Below are positions 24,911-33,448 of a stretch of DNA of 39,297 bases, piece after piece. A program made the position numbers and the translations under genes. Each line of letters opens with the position of its first letter. Within the stretch, counting starts at the first letter, position 1. Source of the DNA: Embleya sp040605455 (GTDB lineage Bacteria > Actinomycetota > Actinomycetes > Streptomycetales > Streptomycetaceae); assembly GCF_040605455.1 (NCBI RefSeq), contig NZ_JBEXCV010000081.1, positions 1 through 39,297 on the forward strand, in the 5' to 3' direction. The notes below the pieces were generated by a model. It did not search any database. It had not been told where the DNA came from and saw only the letters and a list, made by a program, of their open reading frames with translations.

Positions 24911-25918
24911 TCAGTCGCGATAAGGCGCCAGTGCCTCCTGCGAGTTGCGGAAGGCTTCGGCGAGAAAGCCACGGCTCGTGTAGTACCAGGGGTATTCGTA
25001 GACGCTGTTGTTGGCGGCCGCGAACTGGACCGCGAGGTCGATCCATCGGTCCGACATCGCGAGGGAGTAGGTCAAGATGCTGAGGTCGTGCAGCCAGGTG
25101 GGATTGCGGCCGGCGCCGTCCTTGGGGTAGGTCGCGAGGGCCGCGTCGAGGTCTGCCCGACGCTCGGGGTGCGACCAGAACGCGTCGATGTCGAAATCGG
25201 AGTCACGGTCGTTCTCGCGCAGTTGGTACTCGATGTGCGCCTGCAACACCAGGAGGGCCAGCGGCGATCCGGCAGGCGCCTGAGCCGCAGCCTTGCGGGC
25301 GAACGCGTACATCTCTTCGTGCGAGCCGTACCACTTGGCGGCGAGGTACTGGAGGGCGCTGTTGTGGCCGAACCGGCTGTGTGGGTCCCGGGCGAGCAGC
25401 TCGGACCAGCGGGCCTCGAAGACCTCTCGCGGAGCCCCTCGGCCGATGGTGACCCACAGCCGGGTGACCCACGGCGTCGGGTCCTGCGGGGCGGCCTCGC
25501 ACGCGAGCAGGCAGGCCCGCTCCGCGTGTTCGAGGATCCGGGCGAACTCGGCGAACGCCTCGGAGCTGGTGTCGCGTGCCCAACCGCCGCCACGCGCCTC
25601 CCAGGCCGCGTTCACCGCGACCTGCGCCTCGACCACGATCCGGTCGGCCGAGTCGGGTTGTGCGTGCGTCCAGGCCACGAACCACGCGGGATTCTTCAGG
25701 ATGCTCTCGGCGAGGGTCTCCACACAGAGGGCGCGTCGATCCCAGTTCGATCCGATCTGTTCGAGCATCTGCGCCGCGGGCTCGAATCGCCCGGTCCGCA
25801 CGACGAAGTCGCGGGCGGCGGCCACTTCGAGATCCAGCATGGCGCGGTCCTCGACGAAGGCCGGGCCCGCGGGGGTGTCGTCGCGCCCTGGCCGACGGAA
25901 CCGCTTGAAGATCGACAT
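24911..25918 (-). CDS. Hypothetical helical-repeat protein
   Basis: 335 residues, soluble, no signal or membrane segment. Nearly all predicted helices: LDLEVAAARDFVVRTGRFEP, ILEHAERACLLACEAAPQDP, FGHNSALQYLAAKWYGSHEE and MYAFARKAAAQAPAGSPLAL suggest TPR-like repeats. The block TPWVTRLWVTIGRGAPREVF and the ending WIDLAVQFAAANNSVYEYPW recall the DUF4034-like proteins of streptomycetes, but I cannot confirm the family and give no function. ATG 25918 has no clear ribosome site. TACGCT eight bases before it could be the -10 of a leaderless promoter. It is convergent with the STM40xx cluster (24 bases apart), so it is probably not part of it. Confidence 0.75.
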   Translation of the reverse strand: MSIFKRFRRPGRDDTPAGPAFVEDRAMLDLEVAAARDFVVRTGRFEPAAQMLEQIGSNWDRRALCVETLAESILKNPAWFVAWTHAQPDSADRIVVEAQVAVNAAWEARGGGWARDTSSEAFAEFARILEHAERACLLACEAAPQDPTPWVTRLWVTIGRGAPREVFEARWSELLARDPHSRFGHNSALQYLAAKWYGSHEEMYAFARKAAAQAPAGSPLALLVLQAHIEYQLRENDRDSDFDIDAFWSHPERRADLDAALATYPKDGAGRNPTWLHDLSILTYSLAMSDRWIDLAVQFAAANNSVYEYPWYYTSRGFLAEAFRNSQEALAPYRD

Positions 25919-26070
25919 GAAAGCGCAGCGTAGGGCATCACCCGCACCCGAACCTGCCCACCCCCCAGCGGCGAGGTTGGCGAAGGAGTGGACCGTGCCG
26001 CGCCGTTCGGGCTCGCGGTCCGTGCGGTTCGACGCACCCGCCGGCCCCGGAGCACCCGGGCGAGCGGTGG

Positions 26071-26286
26071 ATGCCGCCGCCCGCCGGCGAGGCCGCCCGG
26101 GTCGCCGACCTCGCGCACGCCGGGGTCTTCGTACTCCGGATCGTTGCGGCCGGTTTGGCCATCCCCGTGGTCGCCCGGATCACCGCGTTGCAGAGCGAAC
26201 GGGAACAGGCCCTGCGCGGACCGGTGTTCGGTGCGCCGATGCACGCCTTCACACCGCACGACCATGGGTTTCTGACAGCTCCTTGA
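26071..26286 (+). CDS. Possible small ORF of unknown function
   Basis: 71 codons from ATG 26071 with strong third-position G/C bias throughout. That bias also extends about 15 codons upstream of the ATG, in the frame ending HPGERW before the start. The translation has a hydrophobic stretch VFVLRIVAAGLAIPVVARIT and the end GPVFGAPMHAFTPHDHGF. The ribosome site is weak and no family is recognised. It may be a 3' remnant of a larger gene or chance. Apart from it, the 442-base gap 25919-26360 holds only promoter elements for the M28 gene. Confidence 0.3.
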   Translation: MPPPAGEAARVADLAHAGVFVLRIVAAGLAIPVVARITALQSEREQALRGPVFGAPMHAFTPHDHGFLTAP

Positions 26287-26306
26287 CATCGCCCGGCGAT
26301 TCTGAC

Positions 26307-26327
26307 GTTCCGGCTCCTCGCCGGAAC
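26307..26327. promoter_or_regulatory. Inverted repeat upstream of the M28 peptidase gene
   Basis: GTTCCGG (26307-26313), seven bases, CCGGAAC (26321-26327), a perfect repeat 33 bases before the start at 26361. A TTGACA at 26283-26288 lies just upstream and may be the -35 of the peptidase operon promoter. The repeat could be an operator or a leader hairpin. Confidence 0.4.
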
Positions 26328-26360
26328 ATCGCACCGCTTCCCTCAAGGAGAGAGTCCCGT

Positions 26361-27248
26361 ATGGAGATACCCAGCCGCATCCGGCGCACGGCCGCGGTGG
26401 TCGGCCTGTGCGTGGCCCTGGTCGCCTTGCCCGCCGCAGCACAGGCCGAACCTGCGGCGCCGCGGAATCCGCAGGCGCCCGTCGTCACCACGGAACAGGT
26501 CATGCCGCACCTGCGGGCCCTGCAGGCGATCGCGGACCGCACCGGAGGCAACCGCGCCCACGGCAGCAAGGGCTTCCGGCAGTCGCTGACGTATGTGAAG
26601 GGGGTCCTGGACCGGGCCGGCTTCCGCACAAACCTGCGACCGTTCCTCCACAACGGTGTGCTCGGGTACAACCTCATCGCCGACTGGCCGGGAGGCGACC
26701 CCGACCATGTCGTGCTCGTCGGCGCCCATCTCGACAGCGTCGCGGCGGGGCCCGGCATGAACGACAACGGCTCCGGCGCGGCCGCCGTGCTCGCCTCCGC
26801 CGTCGCGATGTCGCGGGCCGGCGTCGCGCCCAAGCGCCATCTGCGGTTCGCGTGGTGGGGCGCGGAGGAGCAGGGCCTGATCGGCTCCAAGGACTACGTG
26901 GCGAAACTGTCCGCCGCCGAGCGCGAGAAGATCGACGTCTACCTCAACTTCGACATGACCGGCACCAAAAGCGTGCAGCAGTGGCTCGTCGTCCACGACG
27001 AACCCCGGGCCACGGACGCGTTCGAGGCGTACTTCGCGGCCAAGGGACTGCCCACCTTCGACATCGGCATCGGCGGCTCGGACCACGAGTCCTTCGGCGC
27101 CGCCGGAATCCCGGTGTCCGGCTTCACCAGCGGCGTCGACGGCTGTCTGCACAAGGCCTGTGACCGCATCGACAACGTGGACCCCGAGACCGAGACCATC
27201 AGCACCAACGCCGTCCTCGGCGTGACCTGGCAACTCGCCACCCGCTGA
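26361..27248 (+). CDS. Secreted M28 zinc aminopeptidase
   Basis: 295 residues; ATG 26361 follows AAGGAGAG. The signal peptide is MEIPSRIRRTAAVVGLCVAL plus VALPAAAQA (cut about residue 29). The enzyme removes N-terminal residues from peptides outside the cell. The two-zinc site of Streptomyces griseus-type aminopeptidase is complete: His123 in GAHLDSV, Asp135 in MNDNGSG bridging, Glu169/Glu170 in WGAEEQG as base and ligand, Asp198 in LNFDMTG, and His264 in GCLHKACD, with Cys262 and Cys267 in the positions of the family disulfide. There is no C-terminal P-domain, so it is the short single-domain form. The M1 gene starts 46 bases downstream; the two form an operon ended by the hairpin at 28763. 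Confidence 0.92.
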   Translation: MEIPSRIRRTAAVVGLCVALVALPAAAQAEPAAPRNPQAPVVTTEQVMPHLRALQAIADRTGGNRAHGSKGFRQSLTYVKGVLDRAGFRTNLRPFLHNGVLGYNLIADWPGGDPDHVVLVGAHLDSVAAGPGMNDNGSGAAAVLASAVAMSRAGVAPKRHLRFAWWGAEEQGLIGSKDYVAKLSAAEREKIDVYLNFDMTGTKSVQQWLVVHDEPRATDAFEAYFAAKGLPTFDIGIGGSDHESFGAAGIPVSGFTSGVDGCLHKACDRIDNVDPETETISTNAVLGVTWQLATR

Positions 27249-27294
27249 GCACCGACCACGGCCACCACTGCTATCACGGGCAGGAACAGGACTT

Positions 27295-28749
27295 ATGCGC
27301 AGCACAACGAGACGGCGTCGCCATTTCGCGCTGGTGGGCATCCTGGCAGGCGCCATGCTGCTGACCACCGTGCCCTCCTCGGCCGCCGGCACCGGTGCCG
27401 GCGGACCCGGTTTGGGGGACCCGTACTTTCCCGACGACGGGAACTCCGGCTACGACGTCGCCGACTACGACGTCCGCGTGGCCTACGACCCGGACCACCC
27501 GGACCACCTGACCGGCGACACCACGGTGACCGCCACCGCCACCGCCCGGCTCGACCGATTCCATCTGGACCTGGAGGGCTTCGAGGTCGACTCGGTCACC
27601 ATCGACGGCACCCCCGCGAGGAGCTTCTCCCGCAGCGGCGCGCATGAATTGCTCATCACCCCGGCCCGCCGGATCGCGAAGGGCGCGAAGTTCGCCGTCC
27701 GGGTCCGCTACTCCGGCAAACCCGTCGGCAAGAGCTGGCACCGGCTCCCCGACGGCGCGGCGAACGTGACCGGTGAGCCGCACTCCGCCACCGCGTGGTA
27801 CCCGGCCAACGACCACCCGTCCGACAAGGCGACCCTGCGGCTCACCGCAACGGTCCCCGAGGCCTGGACCGTGATCGGCAACGGCCGTCCCGGACGGACC
27901 ACTTCCTCCGGTCATGGCCAAAAGACCTACCGCTGGTACGAGGACAAGCCGCTCGCCACCTACGTCAGCACCATCGCCATCGACAAGTTCACGGTGCACA
28001 CGTCGAAACTGGCCGACGGCACCCCGGTCGTCAACGCCTACAGCCCCGGCACCGTGATCGACCCGCAGGCCGAGGCACTGCTGCCGGAGATCATCGACTT
28101 CCTGGCCTCGAAGTTCGGCCCGTACCCGTTCTCCTCGGCCGGCTTCATCGTCGTCAACGGCGATCCCGCCGCACCCCGGGGCGGCGCCGCGCTGGAGACG
28201 CAGAGCCGTCCGACCTACATCGGTGGGGCGGTGTTCGACTCCTCGCTGGTGCACGAGTACACCCACCAGTGGTTCGGCAACAGCGTCTCGTTCACGGACT
28301 GGCGTGACGGTTGCCTTGCCGAGTGCGTCGCCCAGTACGCCAACCAACTGTGGGACGAGAAGAGTGGCGCCGACCTGGACACCGGCTTCTATCCCGGCAT
28401 GATCGAGCAGAGCAGGCAGGACCCCGATTTCTGGAGCGTGAAGCTCTACGACCCGGGCGCAGGCAGGGAGTTGCACTCGGCGCTGTACTTCAAGGGGTCG
28501 ATGATGATGCACGCCCTGCGGCGCACCATCGGGGACGCCGCCTTCTTCGGGACGCTCCGGCAGTGGCAGCGCGAGCACCGCTACGGCAACGCCTCGTGGC
28601 CGCAGTTCGAGGCACTCGCGAAGAAGGTCTCCGCCCGGCCGGACCTCTCCGCGTTCTTCGACGCCTGGGTGCACGGCACCACCGTCCCGGAGGACAAGTA
28701 CCTGTACCCCGGAAGCCTCGGCGCCCTCGCCCCGGCAAACTCTCGCTGA
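27295..28749 (+). CDS. Secreted M1-family zinc metallopeptidase
   Basis: 484 residues with a signal peptide (MRSTTRRRRHFALVGILAGA followed by MLLTTVPSSAA). An N-terminal beta domain (about 50-240, starting YDVADYDVRVAYDP) is followed by a thermolysin-like catalytic domain. The motif HEYTHQWFGN gives His320, Glu321 and His324, and Glu343 in GCLAECVAQY is exactly 18 residues on, as in gluzincins. SALYFKGSMMMHALR includes the tyrosine expected for transition-state binding. The exopeptidase GAMEN motif of classical aminopeptidase N is replaced by GGAALE (about 300), as in other short actinobacterial M1 proteins. It lies in an operon behind the M28 aminopeptidase, consistent with stepwise digestion of external peptides, and is followed by a hairpin terminator. 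Confidence 0.9.
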   Translation: MRSTTRRRRHFALVGILAGAMLLTTVPSSAAGTGAGGPGLGDPYFPDDGNSGYDVADYDVRVAYDPDHPDHLTGDTTVTATATARLDRFHLDLEGFEVDSVTIDGTPARSFSRSGAHELLITPARRIAKGAKFAVRVRYSGKPVGKSWHRLPDGAANVTGEPHSATAWYPANDHPSDKATLRLTATVPEAWTVIGNGRPGRTTSSGHGQKTYRWYEDKPLATYVSTIAIDKFTVHTSKLADGTPVVNAYSPGTVIDPQAEALLPEIIDFLASKFGPYPFSSAGFIVVNGDPAAPRGGAALETQSRPTYIGGAVFDSSLVHEYTHQWFGNSVSFTDWRDGCLAECVAQYANQLWDEKSGADLDTGFYPGMIEQSRQDPDFWSVKLYDPGAGRELHSALYFKGSMMMHALRRTIGDAAFFGTLRQWQREHRYGNASWPQFEALAKKVSARPDLSAFFDAWVHGTTVPEDKYLYPGSLGALAPANSR

Positions 28750-28762
28750 TCAAGGCATGGGT

Positions 28763-28792
28763 GAGGCCCGGGACCATCGGGTGCCGGGCCTC
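28763..28792 (+). terminator. Terminator of the M28-M1 operon
   Basis: GAGGCCCGG (28763-28771) pairs with CCGGGCCTC (28784-28792), a perfect 9-bp stem with a 12-base loop beginning 14 bases after the M1 stop. Confidence 0.65.
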
Positions 28793-28858
28793 GTGCCTCC
28801 CGGCGGGAGCCGCGGCGCGACGGGAGATATCGATTAGCGCCCGGCCCGGCCCGCGTCC

Positions 28859-28864
28859 TACCAT
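28859..28864 (+). promoter_or_regulatory. Candidate -10 (TACCAT) for a leaderless proS transcript
   Basis: TACCAT ends seven bases before ATG 28872 and no Shine-Dalgarno sequence is present, as expected for leaderless initiation. No convincing -35 is visible. Confidence 0.4.
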
Positions 28865-28871
28865 CCGGACC

Positions 28872-30284
28872 ATGCCCAAGGCTCCCGTGCTCACCCCCCG
28901 AGCGGACGACTTTCCCCGCTGGTATCAAGACCTGATCGGCAAGGCCGAATTGGCCGACAACGGTCCGGTGCGCGGCACCATGGTCATTCGACCGTACGGG
29001 TACAGCCTGTGGGAGCGCATGCAGCAGGAGATGGACGCCCGGATCAAGGAGGCGGGCGCATCGAACGCGTACTTCCCGCTCCTGATCCCGCAGTCGTACC
29101 TGACCAAGGAGGCCGAGCACGTCGAGGGCTTCGCTCCCGAGCTCGCCGTCGTCACGCACGGCGGCGGCAAGGAACTGGACGAGCCGGTCGTCATTCGCCC
29201 CACCTCCGAAACGATCGTCAACGAGTACTTCGCCAAGTGGGTGCAGAGCTATCGCGACCTGCCCCTGCTCATCAACCAGTGGGCCAACGTGGTGCGTTGG
29301 GAGCTGCGCCCGCGCGTGTTCCTGCGCACGACGGAGTTCCTGTGGCAGGAGGGCCACACCGCGCACGCCACGTACGAGGACGCCCGGGACTACGCCGCGC
29401 GCATCCACCGGGACGTGTACGCCGAGTTCATGGAGAACGTCCTCGCCATGGACGTCGTGCCGGGACGCAAGACGGTCCGGGAACGGTTCGCCGGCGCGAT
29501 CAACACGCTCACCCTCGAAGGCATGATGGGCGACGGCAAGGCCCTCCAATTGGGCACCAGTCACGAGCTCGGCCAGAACTTCGCCAAGGCCTTCGAGACG
29601 CGCTATCTGTCGAAGGACGGTCACCAGGAGTACGTCTGGCAGACGTCGTGGGGCTCCACCACGCGCATGATCGGCGCGCTGGTGATGATGCACGGGGACG
29701 ACGACGGTCTGCGCATCCCGCCGCGCTTGGCGCCGATTCAGGCGGTGGTCGTCGCCGTGAAGAGCGACGACGCGGTTCTGGCCGAGGTCCGCGCGATCGG
29801 TGACCGGCTGAAGGCGGCGGGCGTCCGCGTCCACGTCGACGATCGTACGGACACGCCGTTCGGCCGCCGGGCGGTCGACTGGGAGCTCAAGGGCGTGCCG
29901 GTCCGGATCGAGGTCGGGCCTCGGGACCTGGCGAACGGTAGCGCCGTGCTGGTCCGCCGCATCGCGGGCGGCAAGGAGCCGGTGGCGATCGCCGGACTGG
30001 CCGAACTCGTGCCCACCGTGCTGGAGGACGACCAGGCACTGCTGCTGGCCCAGTCCAGAGAGCGGCGCACGGGTCGCGAGGTCGAGGTGAGCACGATCGA
30101 GGAGGCCACCGAGGCCGCGAGCACCGGCTGGGCCCGCATCCCGTGGGCCACACTCGGCCCGGAGGGCGAGGCAAGGCTCGCCGAACAGGGCGTGTCCGTC
30201 CGCTGCCTGATCGCCGCGGACGGCTCGGTCCCCGAAACCGACGACCAACCGGGCAACATCGCCGTGGTCGCCCGCGCCTACTGA
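28872..30284 (+). CDS. proS: Prolyl-tRNA synthetase, archaeal/eukaryal type (ProS type 3)
   Basis: Attaches proline to tRNA-Pro using ATP; a cytosolic class II synthetase. 470 residues with the class II motifs: motif 1 around VRGTMVIRPYGYSLWERMQQ, VIRPTSETIVNEYFAKWVQS, motif 2 RWELRPRVFLRTTEFLWQEG with HTAH, and motif 3 TSWGSTTRMIGALVMMHGDD. The C-terminal anticodon-binding part begins IPPRLAPIQAVVVAV, and a small terminal domain ends NIAVVARAY. There is no YbaK-type editing insertion between motifs 2 and 3, which separates this short form from the roughly 565-residue bacterial ProRS. Many actinomycetes carry this form, some beside a bacterial one. It stands alone and is followed by a strong terminator, with a convergent PucR gene beyond. 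Confidence 0.94.
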   Translation: MPKAPVLTPRADDFPRWYQDLIGKAELADNGPVRGTMVIRPYGYSLWERMQQEMDARIKEAGASNAYFPLLIPQSYLTKEAEHVEGFAPELAVVTHGGGKELDEPVVIRPTSETIVNEYFAKWVQSYRDLPLLINQWANVVRWELRPRVFLRTTEFLWQEGHTAHATYEDARDYAARIHRDVYAEFMENVLAMDVVPGRKTVRERFAGAINTLTLEGMMGDGKALQLGTSHELGQNFAKAFETRYLSKDGHQEYVWQTSWGSTTRMIGALVMMHGDDDGLRIPPRLAPIQAVVVAVKSDDAVLAEVRAIGDRLKAAGVRVHVDDRTDTPFGRRAVDWELKGVPVRIEVGPRDLANGSAVLVRRIAGGKEPVAIAGLAELVPTVLEDDQALLLAQSRERRTGREVEVSTIEEATEAASTGWARIPWATLGPEGEARLAEQGVSVRCLIAADGSVPETDDQPGNIAVVARAY

Positions 30285-30289
30285 CCCAC

Positions 30290-30334
30290 CAGGGGGCCGG
30301 TGCCGCAGCCCACCGGGCTGCGGCCGGCCCCCTG
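30290..30334. terminator. Strong terminator between proS and the convergent PucR gene
   Basis: An arm of 22 bases at 30290-30311 and an arm of 20 bases at 30315-30334 pair fully except for a two-base bulge (TG), around a three-base loop. It begins six bases after the proS stop. Confidence 0.8.
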
Positions 30335-30455
30335 CTCGTCCACCACCGTCGGAATCCGGCGACACACTCGCGTCCGTCGGTCGTGCCGGCGATCCCGCGT
30401 CGGAGCGTTCGGGTGGCCTGCTCCATGCGTTCGGCCGGGTCGGGCGCCCTGAGCG

Positions 30456-32141
30456 CTACTCCTCGGTCGGGGCGGTGGCCGGCACCGCGTCGCCGACGTC
30501 ACGGCCCGGGTCGCCCGGCCGCCGGCTCATCAGGCGCAGTTGCAACTGGACCGCGAAGCGTGCCGCCGGATCCTGTAGGTCGATCCGGCCGACCTCGGTC
30601 ATCCGACGCATCCGGTATCGGAAGGTGTTGGGGTGCACGAACATGCTCGCCGAGGCCGACGTCACATCGCCGAAGGCGTCCAGCCACGCCTGCAATGTCT
30701 CGACCAGGCTCGTGTTGTGCTTGGCGTCGTAGGCGACGAGTCGGGCGAGCGGACCGACGAGTTCGTCGCCGTTGGCCACGGCGAGGTCGCGTACCTCCAG
30801 GAGCAGGGCGTCGACGTAGACGTCGGAGATCGAGGCGACCCGCCGGTTCACATGTCCGCCGGCGAGCACACGCAGCGCGCGGTCCGCGTTGGTGCGCGAG
30901 CGGCGCAGCGCGGCGGGTTCCTTCGCGACCGATCCGATACCGATCAGCGCCTTGACTCGATCGCCGGTGCGCTCCAGAAAGTTCGTGGCGATCTGTACGG
31001 TGCGCTCGCGTCCGTCCGCCGGATCGCCCGGTGCCGGCAGGACCGCGTAGGCGATGTCGCCCAGCAGGGCGACGGCCGAGCGTGGTTGCACGGCGTTGAG
31101 GTGGATCGCGAGGGCCCCGGCCAGTCGTTGCCGTTCGGCCGTCAGTTGCGCGTGGTCCTCGCCCGTGCCGGGGGCCAGGCCCAGCGCCAGTACCACCGTA
31201 GGTTCGTGCACCAGGCCCAGGCGGTCGAGGGCGTCGACGGCGCCGGGCCCGCCGCCCAGCACCGTGGTGACCAGGTCCGCGCGCAGCCGGTGCTCGAAGT
31301 CGGCGCCGGCCCTGTGGCGCAGCAGGTGCAGGGCCGCGAGTTCGGCGGCCTCGCGAAACGCCGCCGCACGTTCGGGGCTGAGCGGCTCGCGCACGGCGGC
31401 CCAGATCGAACCGAGGATCTCGTCGCCCGCCCGGATGACGATCGCCACCCGGAAGAGGCCGAGCTCGCCCTCGTCGAGGGTGGCCGGGGCGAAGAACACC
31501 GGTTCCCGGCTGCGGTACAGCTCCTTGAAGACGCCGCGGGCGGCCATGATGCGCAGGTATTCCTCGGGCACTCGACGGTTGAGGATGGTGGCCACGCGTG
31601 AGGGGTCGGCCTCGTCCTGTCGGCCGGAGAAGGCCAGGACGTGGGAGCGGCGGTCCTCGATGGTGACCGGTGCGTCGAGGAGGGTGGCCACCGCGTTGGC
31701 GAGCGCGAACAGGTCCCCCGAGGGGATGCCGCCCAGGGTCTGCGTCCCGGCCTCGCCGATGTCGCCTTCGGTGAGCAACGTGCGCAACAGCGCGGCGAGT
31801 TGGGCCCAGGACGCGCCCCGGGTCAGCGCCAACAACGCCACCCCCGCCTGCTCGGCGGCGGTGGCGACCGCGGGGTCGGGTTCGAGGGGCCCGCGGACGA
31901 TCAGCGCGGCGACGTCGTGGGTGCCGAGCGTGCGCAGCAGGCGGATGATCTCGGCGGGGCCGTGCACGGCGGGGCCCAGCACCACGGCATGCGGCGGGTA
32001 CTGCGGTTCGTCGTGCGGATCATGGATGACCACCCCGCCGATCTCCTCCACGGTGTCCGGGTCGCCGTGGATCAGGTCGAGGAGCGTGGGGCCGAAGTCC
32101 TCGAGTACGCGGCCCAGGCTCCTGCGGGAGTGCGTCGTCAC
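30456..32141 (-). CDS. PucR-family transcriptional regulator
   Basis: 561 residues from GTG 32141, with AGAGGTG eight bases upstream; the longer ATG start at 32204 adds 21 arginine-rich residues without a ribosome site. The N-terminal half has a PucR-type sensory region (GGVVIHDPHDEPQYPPHAVV, GTHDVAALIVRG) and a GAF-like part (VTIEDRRSHVLAFSGRQDEA, IRAGDEILGSIWAAVRE). The central GGDEF-like region holds VKALIGIGSVAKEPAALRRS. The C-terminal HTH_30 DNA-binding domain reads SLVETLQAWLDAFGDVTSAS and then VHPNTFRYRMRRM. Regulators of this type control use of nitrogen sources such as purines and amino acids. No obvious target is adjacent: proS is convergent and the lipoprotein gene is divergent. 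Confidence 0.9.
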   Translation of the reverse strand: MTTHSRRSLGRVLEDFGPTLLDLIHGDPDTVEEIGGVVIHDPHDEPQYPPHAVVLGPAVHGPAEIIRLLRTLGTHDVAALIVRGPLEPDPAVATAAEQAGVALLALTRGASWAQLAALLRTLLTEGDIGEAGTQTLGGIPSGDLFALANAVATLLDAPVTIEDRRSHVLAFSGRQDEADPSRVATILNRRVPEEYLRIMAARGVFKELYRSREPVFFAPATLDEGELGLFRVAIVIRAGDEILGSIWAAVREPLSPERAAAFREAAELAALHLLRHRAGADFEHRLRADLVTTVLGGGPGAVDALDRLGLVHEPTVVLALGLAPGTGEDHAQLTAERQRLAGALAIHLNAVQPRSAVALLGDIAYAVLPAPGDPADGRERTVQIATNFLERTGDRVKALIGIGSVAKEPAALRRSRTNADRALRVLAGGHVNRRVASISDVYVDALLLEVRDLAVANGDELVGPLARLVAYDAKHNTSLVETLQAWLDAFGDVTSASASMFVHPNTFRYRMRRMTEVGRIDLQDPAARFAVQLQLRLMSRRPGDPGRDVGDAVPATAPTEE

Positions 32142-32425
32142 GTGTGGGTCACCTCTGTGGGGCGGAACCGATGCGGTCCTCCGAGATCGTACGCGGGACA
32201 ACAATAGGCACAGCGACGATGGCCGCTCGGGGCATCGACGATGACCGCGTCCGCTCTACCGGATTCTCGACCGGGGTACGCGGTGCACGGTTTCCGGCCC
32301 GCGCGAAGGCCCGGTAGCGCCCGTCGACAACCGCCGAACGCCCGGCCGTGGGCACGGAACCGGCCGGGCGGGTGGTGCGTCACACCGGCGCCGCGCACGG
32401 AGCGCGGCGTCCTGGAGGTGGACCC

Positions 32426-33379
32426 GTGTCCGTTCCCGCACCACGACTGATCCTCACCCTCGCGGTCGCCCTGTTCGCCACCGCCCTGACCGCGTGCGGT
32501 GCGGAGCAGGACGGCGCCGACGCGCGCGCACCCGTGGCAACCGGGAGTCCGTCCGCCGAAACCATCGCTCAGGCACGACGGGACGCCGAGCAGGCGGCCG
32601 ATCGCTGGGAGGCGGACTCCGCCGCGGACAAACCGCGCTCCCTCGTCCTCCGCGGCGGCATGCCCATCCAGGTCGGCAATTGGGAGTCGGGCAACCACGC
32701 CTTCAAGGTCGCGCTCGGCGACGGCTGCTTTGCCCCGCCCGCACCCGGGGTGCTCCCGCGGACGCCGGTGGACGGCGAGGTGCGCTGGGCGGACGGAGTC
32801 GTCCAGCGCCGCCCGGCCACGGCACCGCTCCAGGGCTACGGCACGTCCGTGCCGCCCGAGCTGAAGTCCCGCTGCGGAACGGCGCAGTCCCCCCGGCTGA
32901 CCGTCACGTCCGTGTCCGCGGCGACTCGAACCGTGCAGACCACCGAGGGCGAGGCGACCGTCCCGACCTGGGAGATCGCGTTCGCGGACACCTCCGTACG
33001 GGTGATCGGCCTCGCGGTCACCGACGACCCGTGGCCGGACCCCGGTCGCCCGATGCAAAGCGTGGACACCGCGATCGTGGCCGGGGACGGCCGTACCCTC
33101 ACCGTCGGGTTCAACGGCTCACCGGACGGGCCCGGTCCGTGCGGGAGCGACTACCTACCGGTGACCGTACAGCGCGACAAGGTCGTCGCCGTCGCGGTGG
33201 TCGGCATCTCGAAACCCGGGCCGACGGTCGCCGAGGACGGCGTGCGGATCGCGTGCCCCGCAATGTTGGCCTCGCGCACCGTGACGATCACCCTCGACGC
33301 ACCGTTGGGAAACCGCGCTCTGATCGGCACCGCCGGCCTGCCGCTCCGACCGCCGCCGCCGACGTGGCCTACGGGCTGA
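32426..33379 (+). CDS. Putative lipoprotein of unknown function
   Basis: 317 residues from GTG 32426, preceded by GGAGGTGG. The N-terminus is a lipoprotein signal: MSVPAPRLILTLAVALFATA followed by the lipobox LTAC with the lipidated Cys24. The mature part starts with a low-complexity linker (GAEQDGADARAPVATGSPSA), then beta-rich sequence including MPIQVGNWESGNHAFKVALG, VPTWEIAFADTSVRVIGLAV and VAVAVVGISKPGP. Four further cysteines (in GDGCFAPP, KSRCGTAQ, GPCGSDY and RIACPAM) could form two disulfides. I recognise no family. Expected on the outer face of the membrane. The 284 bases before it, up to the PucR start, hold no gene. Confidence 0.75.
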   Translation: MSVPAPRLILTLAVALFATALTACGAEQDGADARAPVATGSPSAETIAQARRDAEQAADRWEADSAADKPRSLVLRGGMPIQVGNWESGNHAFKVALGDGCFAPPAPGVLPRTPVDGEVRWADGVVQRRPATAPLQGYGTSVPPELKSRCGTAQSPRLTVTSVSAATRTVQTTEGEATVPTWEIAFADTSVRVIGLAVTDDPWPDPGRPMQSVDTAIVAGDGRTLTVGFNGSPDGPGPCGSDYLPVTVQRDKVVAVAVVGISKPGPTVAEDGVRIACPAMLASRTVTITLDAPLGNRALIGTAGLPLRPPPPTWPTG

Positions 33380-33448
33380 CCGGTCCGGGCCATCCGCCCG
33401 CCCGCACCGACTCGACGCCCGCGCGCGTGCGCGGGGTTGTCGGGCGGG

